Shown here: piece after piece, positions 13,034 to 16,914 of the stretch
How the letters are laid out: every line of letters starts with the position of its first letter
How positions within the stretch are numbered: the stretch's first letter is position 1
Assembly (NCBI GenBank): GCA_903893335.1
Contig: CAITLX010000885.1
Coordinates: 1-16,914, forward strand
Source: an uncultured delta proteobacterium
Lineage (GTDB): Bacteria; Myxococcota_A; Polyangia; Polyangiales; Polyangiaceae
Direction of reading: 5' to 3'
DNA length: 16,914 nt
Translations under genes and position numbers: made by a program
The notes under the pieces: model-generated
Database searches by the model: none
What the model was told of the DNA's origin: nothing
Seen by the model: only the letters and a program-made list of their open reading frames with translations

Positions 13034-15393
13034 CGCAGGCCCTCGTCACCAGCGTCGCGCTCGTCGACGTCGGCGCCCTGGCGCACGTCGGCACGCTCGA
13101 CCCCGCGCGCGCCGCGCAGGTCTATGCGCGCGCCGGGTTCCAGCCGATCCCGCTCTACGGGCTCGCCGAGGGCGTCTGCCGCTGCCAGCGCGGCAAGGAC
13201 TGCGACGCCCCCGGAAAGCACCCGCGCATGCGCGGCTGGCAGCTCGCCGCGACCAGCAAGCCCGAGGCCGTCGCCGCGCACGGGTGGGGCGCGGCCCACG
13301 TCGGCCTCGCGATGGGAGGCGAGGCGCGCCTCGTCGCGCTCGACATCGACGGCGAGGCGGGGCGATGCAGCCTCGCCGAGCTCGAGCACGGACACGGCGC
13401 GCTCCCAGCGACGCTGACCCTCGAGACAGGCCGCGCCGACGGTGGACAGCATCGGATCTTCCGGTGCCCCGACGATCTCGACCTGGCGGACGTGAAGAAC
13501 CGCGTGTCGAGCCTCGGGCCGGGGCTCGACGTGCGCGCCGGGGGAGGGCAGATCGTCGTGCCTCCGAGCGGTCACGTCAGCGGCCGGCGCTACCGCTGGG
13601 CGACCCTCGTCGCTCCCGCGCCGCTGCCCGACTGGCTCTACAGCCAGATGACGGGCACGCCGGCCAAGTCGCGCGCCCGTGCGCTCCAGGCTGTCGAGCA
13701 GGCCCGCCAGGCGCCCGCCGACGCCACCAAGGCCACCAGCGTCGACCGGACGCGCGCGTGGGCTGACGCCGCCCTGGCGTCCTGCTGCCGGGGCGTGCGC
13801 GAGGCCGCCGAGGGGCAGCGCAACCACGCCCTGAACCTCCAGGCCTTCTCCGCCGGCCAGCTCGTCGCCGGGGGCGCCCTCTCCGAGGCGACCGCGACCG
13901 CTGAGCTCACGAGCGCCGCACGCGCGGCGGGGCTCGACGAGCAGGAGATCATCAAGACCTTGCGCTCGGCGTTCGACGGCGCCCGCTCGTCGCCGCGCTC
14001 CGCTCCCCCCGAGCGTCCCCTCGCGCAGCGGCCGGCCCCGAAGCCGACGACGCCGAGGGGGCCGCGCGAGCCGGGGGAGCGCGCGCCCCTCGAGCGAGGC
14101 GACCACGTCGAGCTCGCAGACCGCCTGGTCGAGGAGCTCGCGGGCTCCGGGCCGCTCGTCTGCACCGACGGGGACCTCTGGACGTACGGGACCGTCGCGG
14201 GCCGCTGGGCCCCGGTCGACGTCGCGACGAGCGCTAGAATCGTGGCGAGCTACGCCGGCGCCGAGGTGCTCGGGGCGCGCAAGCCGAAGTCGATCTCGCA
14301 TGGCGACGTGGGCGGCGCGGTCGGGCTGGCCAAGCAGTTGCACCACGCCGCCGGATGGTTCGACGCTGCGCCCACGGGGATCGCATTCAAGAACGGGTTC
14401 GTCCGGCTCACCACCGCTGGGCTCGAGCTCACGCCGCACGCCTCGGACAACCGCGCGCGCCACGGCTACGAGTGGGCCTACGACCAGGGGCACGGCTGCG
14501 CCGCCTGGTCGCAGTTCCTCTACGACCTCTTCCGCGAGGACCACGACTGCGCCGAGAAGATCGACTTCCTCCAGGAGTTCGTCGGGGCCGCGCTGCTCGG
14601 CATCGGCCCGCGCTTCGGCGTCGCGGCCGTGCTCGTCGGCGACGGCGCGAACGGCAAGTCGACGCTGCTCGAGGTGCTCCAGGGCATCATGCCCCCCGGC
14701 TCTACCTGCGCGATCGCCCCGCAGATCTGGGGCCAGGAGTACCGCCGAGCGGAGTTCGTCGGCCGGCGCCTCAATGCCGTGTCGGAGCTGCCCGAGGCCG
14801 ACATCCTAGAGTCCGAGGCCTTCAAGGCGATCATCACGGGCGACCTCATCGACGCCCGCCGCATCCGCGAGGCGCCCTTCTCGTTCCGGCCGTGCGCGTC
14901 GCACATGTTCGCCGCGAACCGGCTGCCAGGCACCAACGACCAGACCGACGGCTTCTGGCGACGCTTCGTCGTGCTCGGGTTCAATCGCGCCTTCCGAGGC
15001 TCCGACGCCGTCGCCAACCTGGCCTCCGGGCTGCTCGAGCACGAGCGCGCAGGGATCGTGCAGTGGGCGCTGCAAGGGGCGCACGCACTGCAAGCCCGAG
15101 GGCGCCTGCCGCGCGTGCCCAGCTCGGACGCGGCGAAGATCGAGTGGCGCCGCAACTCCGACCCGGTCGCCGTGTTCGTCGACGAGGTCTGCGAGAAGGC
15201 CGACGAGCCGCGGTCGTGGATCCGAGCGATGCCGCTCTACCGTTACTACGTCGCCTGGTGCAGCGAGAACGGGCACCGCCAGATGTCGTCGATGAAGTTC
15301 GGCATGCGCCTGGCCGGCGTCGGCGTGAACAAGGAGCACCGCGAGAACGGATGCTTCTACGCCCTCCGCCTTCGCTACGAGGCGGCGCAGTGA
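13030..15393 (+). CDS. Primase-polymerase fused to SF3 helicase (P4-type replication protein)
   Basis: The 787-residue two-part protein opens with a cysteine cluster (C50, C52, C58) before GKHPR (62-66). It continues as a PrimPol (bifunctional DNA primase/polymerase) domain: DxD motif Asp105/Asp107 in VALDIDG, His141 in GGQHRIF and Asp167 in GLDVRAGGG. A linker follows (about 330-350), then a D5_N/P4-type region and SF3 helicase: Walker A GDGANGKST (537-545), then VSELPE and FAANRLP, the usual SF3 motifs. It likely lays primers and unwinds the phage origin. No origin sequence was recognised nearby. Its ATG overlaps the HTH_17 stop (ATGA). Confidence 0.92.
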   Translation: MTQALVTSVALVDVGALAHVGTLDPARAAQVYARAGFQPIPLYGLAEGVCRCQRGKDCDAPGKHPRMRGWQLAATSKPEAVAAHGWGAAHVGLAMGGEARLVALDIDGEAGRCSLAELEHGHGALPATLTLETGRADGGQHRIFRCPDDLDLADVKNRVSSLGPGLDVRAGGGQIVVPPSGHVSGRRYRWATLVAPAPLPDWLYSQMTGTPAKSRARALQAVEQARQAPADATKATSVDRTRAWADAALASCCRGVREAAEGQRNHALNLQAFSAGQLVAGGALSEATATAELTSAARAAGLDEQEIIKTLRSAFDGARSSPRSAPPERPLAQRPAPKPTTPRGPREPGERAPLERGDHVELADRLVEELAGSGPLVCTDGDLWTYGTVAGRWAPVDVATSARIVASYAGAEVLGARKPKSISHGDVGGAVGLAKQLHHAAGWFDAAPTGIAFKNGFVRLTTAGLELTPHASDNRARHGYEWAYDQGHGCAAWSQFLYDLFREDHDCAEKIDFLQEFVGAALLGIGPRFGVAAVLVGDGANGKSTLLEVLQGIMPPGSTCAIAPQIWGQEYRRAEFVGRRLNAVSELPEADILESEAFKAIITGDLIDARRIREAPFSFRPCASHMFAANRLPGTNDQTDGFWRRFVVLGFNRAFRGSDAVANLASGLLEHERAGIVQWALQGAHALQARGRLPRVPSSDAAKIEWRRNSDPVAVFVDEVCEKADEPRSWIRAMPLYRYYVAWCSENGHRQMSSMKFGMRLAGVGVNKEHRENGCFYALRLRYEAAQ

Positions 15394-15797
15394 TCCGGGT
15401 GTACGTCGCCGCGCCGAAGGGGGAGGTGCTGCGCGCTCGCCAGGTCGCCGCGCTCGTCAACGAGGTCTACGGCGCCGCCGTCTGCTCGACGTGGCACGCG
15501 TCCTACCAGGACGGCACGCCAGACCCGACCGACCGCGAGCTCGCCCACACCATCCTGGACGAGAACCTGCGCGACCTGGCCGTGGCCGATGTGGTGCTCG
15601 CGCTCCCGCGGTTCGGAACAGGCGTCGAGACGTACGTCGAGATCGGCCGCGCGCTCGCCGCGGGGATCTTCGTCGTGATGAGCGCCGAGCACGGGGGGCT
15701 TCCGCTCTCCCGGGTGGACGACGGCGCCAAGGTCTACGCGACGGACGCCGCTGCGCTCGTCGGCATTGCAGAGATCGCGCGCTGCCGCGCGCACTGA
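15390..15797 (+). CDS. Nucleoside 2-deoxyribosyltransferase-like protein
   Basis: The 135-residue protein opens with IRVYVAAPKG, has STWH near residue 33, a helical ENLRDLAVADVVLALPRFG, and TYVEIGRALAAGIFVV with a candidate catalytic Glu. This matches the fold of nucleoside 2-deoxyribosyltransferases and related DUF4406-type proteins, which move or hydrolyse N-glycosidic bonds of nucleosides or nucleotides. Phages use them in nucleotide salvage or modified-base pathways; counter-defence is conceivable but not shown here. It is coupled to the primase by GTGA and has no clear Shine-Dalgarno of its own. Confidence 0.75.
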   Translation: MIRVYVAAPKGEVLRARQVAALVNEVYGAAVCSTWHASYQDGTPDPTDRELAHTILDENLRDLAVADVVLALPRFGTGVETYVEIGRALAAGIFVVMSAEHGGLPLSRVDDGAKVYATDAAALVGIAEIARCRAH

Positions 15798-15816
15798 CCA
15801 GACGGAGGAGGGATCA

Positions 15817-15918
15817 ATGGAGACTAAGGGAATCGACTCTGGGGCGTGCCACGCGCCCTTGGCGGGGCTCGGAGCGGTAGGCCTGCTGCGCTGGCTGGCG
15901 GGGGCGGTGCGCGCATGA
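15817..15918 (+). CDS. Short 33-residue coupled ORF
   Basis: A 33-codon frame is preceded by a strong Shine-Dalgarno (GGAGGAGGG, 4 bp before ATG) and ends in ATGA, sharing bases with the next gene's start. The peptide has a hydrophobic C-terminal half (LAGLGAVGLLRWLAGAV) that could lie in a membrane. It may be a real small protein or a leader that couples translation to the Ea22-like gene, whose own start lacks a good ribosome binding site. No homology is recognised. Confidence 0.5.
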   Translation: METKGIDSGACHAPLAGLGAVGLLRWLAGAVRA

Positions 15919-16727
15919 CGCCCGCCGAGCGAGCGAGGCTGGCGGCGCTGGCGGCAGCGGCGACGCCGGGGCCGTGGCGAGCCGACGACCAGGACCACCG
16001 CACCGAGGTCGTGTCGGTGGACGGCGTGGTGGTGGCCGACCTGCGCGACCACACGCAGGGCGACGACGCCGCGCTCATCGCCGCGTCCCGCACCGCCGTC
16101 CCCGAGCTGCTCGCCGCCCTGGCCGATGCCGAGGCGGCCCGGGACGCTCTCATCGGCGCTGGCTGCTCGCCCGAGCAGAACGCGCTCGCGTTGCTCGACC
16201 TCTACCATCAGCGCGAACAGAACGCGCTTTCGGGCGAGGCAGACGCTACGCGGCGCGCGGAGGCCGCCGAGCTTGGCTGCGAGATCGCCTACCGGCGCGA
16301 GCCGACGCAGGCCGAGGGCGACGCGCACGAGTACCGGCACGATCAAAGCATGGGGGCGTCGGAGTGCATCGGTGAGTGCCATGTGCCGACGGGCAATCAC
16401 CACGGCCACCGATGCCGGTGCGGCCTGTGGGTCTGGGGCGGGCCGACCGTCTGCGTGAAGTGCGTGGCGGCAGACGCCGTGGCGTGCGTGCAGGCGCAGC
16501 GCGACATCATTCTCGACGCGAGCGCCGAGGGATCGTGGATGGCGCGCGCCCTCGACGCCGAGCGGGAGCGCGACCGGCTGCGCGAGCGGGTGAGGCTCGC
16601 GGAGGGGCACATCGCGCACATGGCGACGCTCGGGTGCCGAGGAGTCGCGTGCAGCGACGCGCGTCCGTGCGCTTCTTGCTACGCCCGCGAGGCATCCCGC
16701 GCGTCGAGCGCGGGAGGCACGCCGTGA
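15915..16727 (+). CDS. Ea22-like phage protein with Cys-rich C-terminus
   Basis: The 270-residue protein begins ARLAALAAAATPGPWRADD and continues through ALIAASRTAVPELLAALAD. That is the N-terminal signature of Ea22/Ead-like proteins found in early or accessory regions of temperate phages. The middle is polar. A Cys/His-rich zone follows (CIGECHVPTGNHHGHRCRCG and TVCVKCVAADAVACV), then a coiled-coil helix (AERERDRLRERVRLAEGHI) and a final CRGVACSDARPCASCY. Several CxxC pairs suggest metal binding. Function of the family is unknown; it is dispensable for growth in lambda-like phages. Start ATG overlaps the 33-residue ORF's stop. Confidence 0.75.
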   Translation: MTPAERARLAALAAAATPGPWRADDQDHRTEVVSVDGVVVADLRDHTQGDDAALIAASRTAVPELLAALADAEAARDALIGAGCSPEQNALALLDLYHQREQNALSGEADATRRAEAAELGCEIAYRREPTQAEGDAHEYRHDQSMGASECIGECHVPTGNHHGHRCRCGLWVWGGPTVCVKCVAADAVACVQAQRDIILDASAEGSWMARALDAERERDRLRERVRLAEGHIAHMATLGCRGVACSDARPCASCYAREASRASSAGGTP

Positions 16728-16914
16728 CCTCGCCGAGGCCGGTCGAGCCGGTCGTGGGGATGACCTTCGAGGCGGGAGGCGCGACCTTCGCCATTTTCCA
16801 CGTCACGCCTCACGCGGCCCACTACCACGACCCCGACGGGATGCCGTGGAGCATCGCCCGCAACTCGTGGCTGCGCGAGCAAGAGGCCGGGCTGCTGCAC
16901 GTCGTGCTCTGGAC
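16724..16914 (+). CDS. Hypothetical protein (3' partial)
   Basis: GTG overlapping the previous stop opens a frame of 63 codons that runs off the right edge. Visible residues include TFEAGGATFAIFHV, HYHDPDGMPWSIARNSW and AGLLHVVLW; the pattern is not recognised. The coupling suggests that it belongs to the same operon. Confidence 0.6.
   Translation, partial: MTSPRPVEPVVGMTFEAGGATFAIFHVTPHAAHYHDPDGMPWSIARNSWLREQEAGLLHVVLW

Noticed and set aside
12898..14544. 548-residue minus-strand frame
   Set aside because: Antisense to the PrimPol-SF3 gene, biased composition and no domain signature.
1..16914. CRISPR array, insertion sequence or rRNA
   Set aside because: No regularly spaced repeats, no transposase motifs or terminal inverted repeats, and no rRNA-like sequence were seen.

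Overview
The window is about 70% G+C by eye, with dense, almost entirely plus-strand genes. It reads as part of a temperate tailed dsDNA phage genome. It holds the end of a virion (ejection-type) protein gene, a lysis cassette, an integrase with an apparent attP, a divergent repressor/Cro-like switch, and a replication-recombination operon. Membrane proteins resembling an i-spanin and a lipoprotein-type o-spanin suggest a Gram-negative host. Very high G+C and frequent GTG starts fit a high-GC proteobacterium or myxobacterium, but the host cannot be fixed from sequence alone.

Layout. Positions 3-2276 carry the C-terminal part of a large glycine-zipper protein (likely ejection/internal virion protein, open at the left edge). 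Positions 2303-5309 hold the lysis cassette: two membrane proteins, a papain/C39-like peptidase-type protein, a lytic-transglycosylase-like protein and a glucosaminidase-like protein. It ends in a terminator whose loop is the last stop codon. Positions 5355-6772 hold a ribbon-helix-helix protein translationally coupled to a tyrosine integrase. Positions 6729-7063 are an attachment region: a 46-bp sequence matching the 3' part of a tRNA-Arg(TCG) in minus orientation, flanked by TTGCCAC(G) repeats likely to be integrase arm sites. Phage genes lie on both sides, so this looks like attP, meaning an excised or virion genome, rather than attL or attR.

A CI-like repressor (minus, 7043-7525) and a Cro-like XRE protein (plus, from 7652) diverge from a 126-bp control region. 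That region holds a G12 tract, dyads and a promoter placed so that the cro-like mRNA would be nearly leaderless. From 7965 to the right edge runs an early operon: small DNA-binding and cysteine proteins, an SF2 helicase, a VRR-NUC nuclease, a RecB/Cas4-like nuclease, an AAA_24/Sak4-like ATPase, an SSB-like protein ending in DEDIPF, an HTH_17 protein, a PrimPol-SF3 helicase primase, a nucleoside deoxyribosyltransferase-like protein, and accessory genes including an Ea22-like protein.

Most junctions are 1-4 bp stop/start overlaps (GTGA, ATGA or TGATG), implying translational coupling. The helicase, nucleases, Sak4-like ATPase and SSB-like protein probably form a single-strand-annealing recombination set working with the primase-helicase. 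All functions are predictions from motifs; no database search was made.
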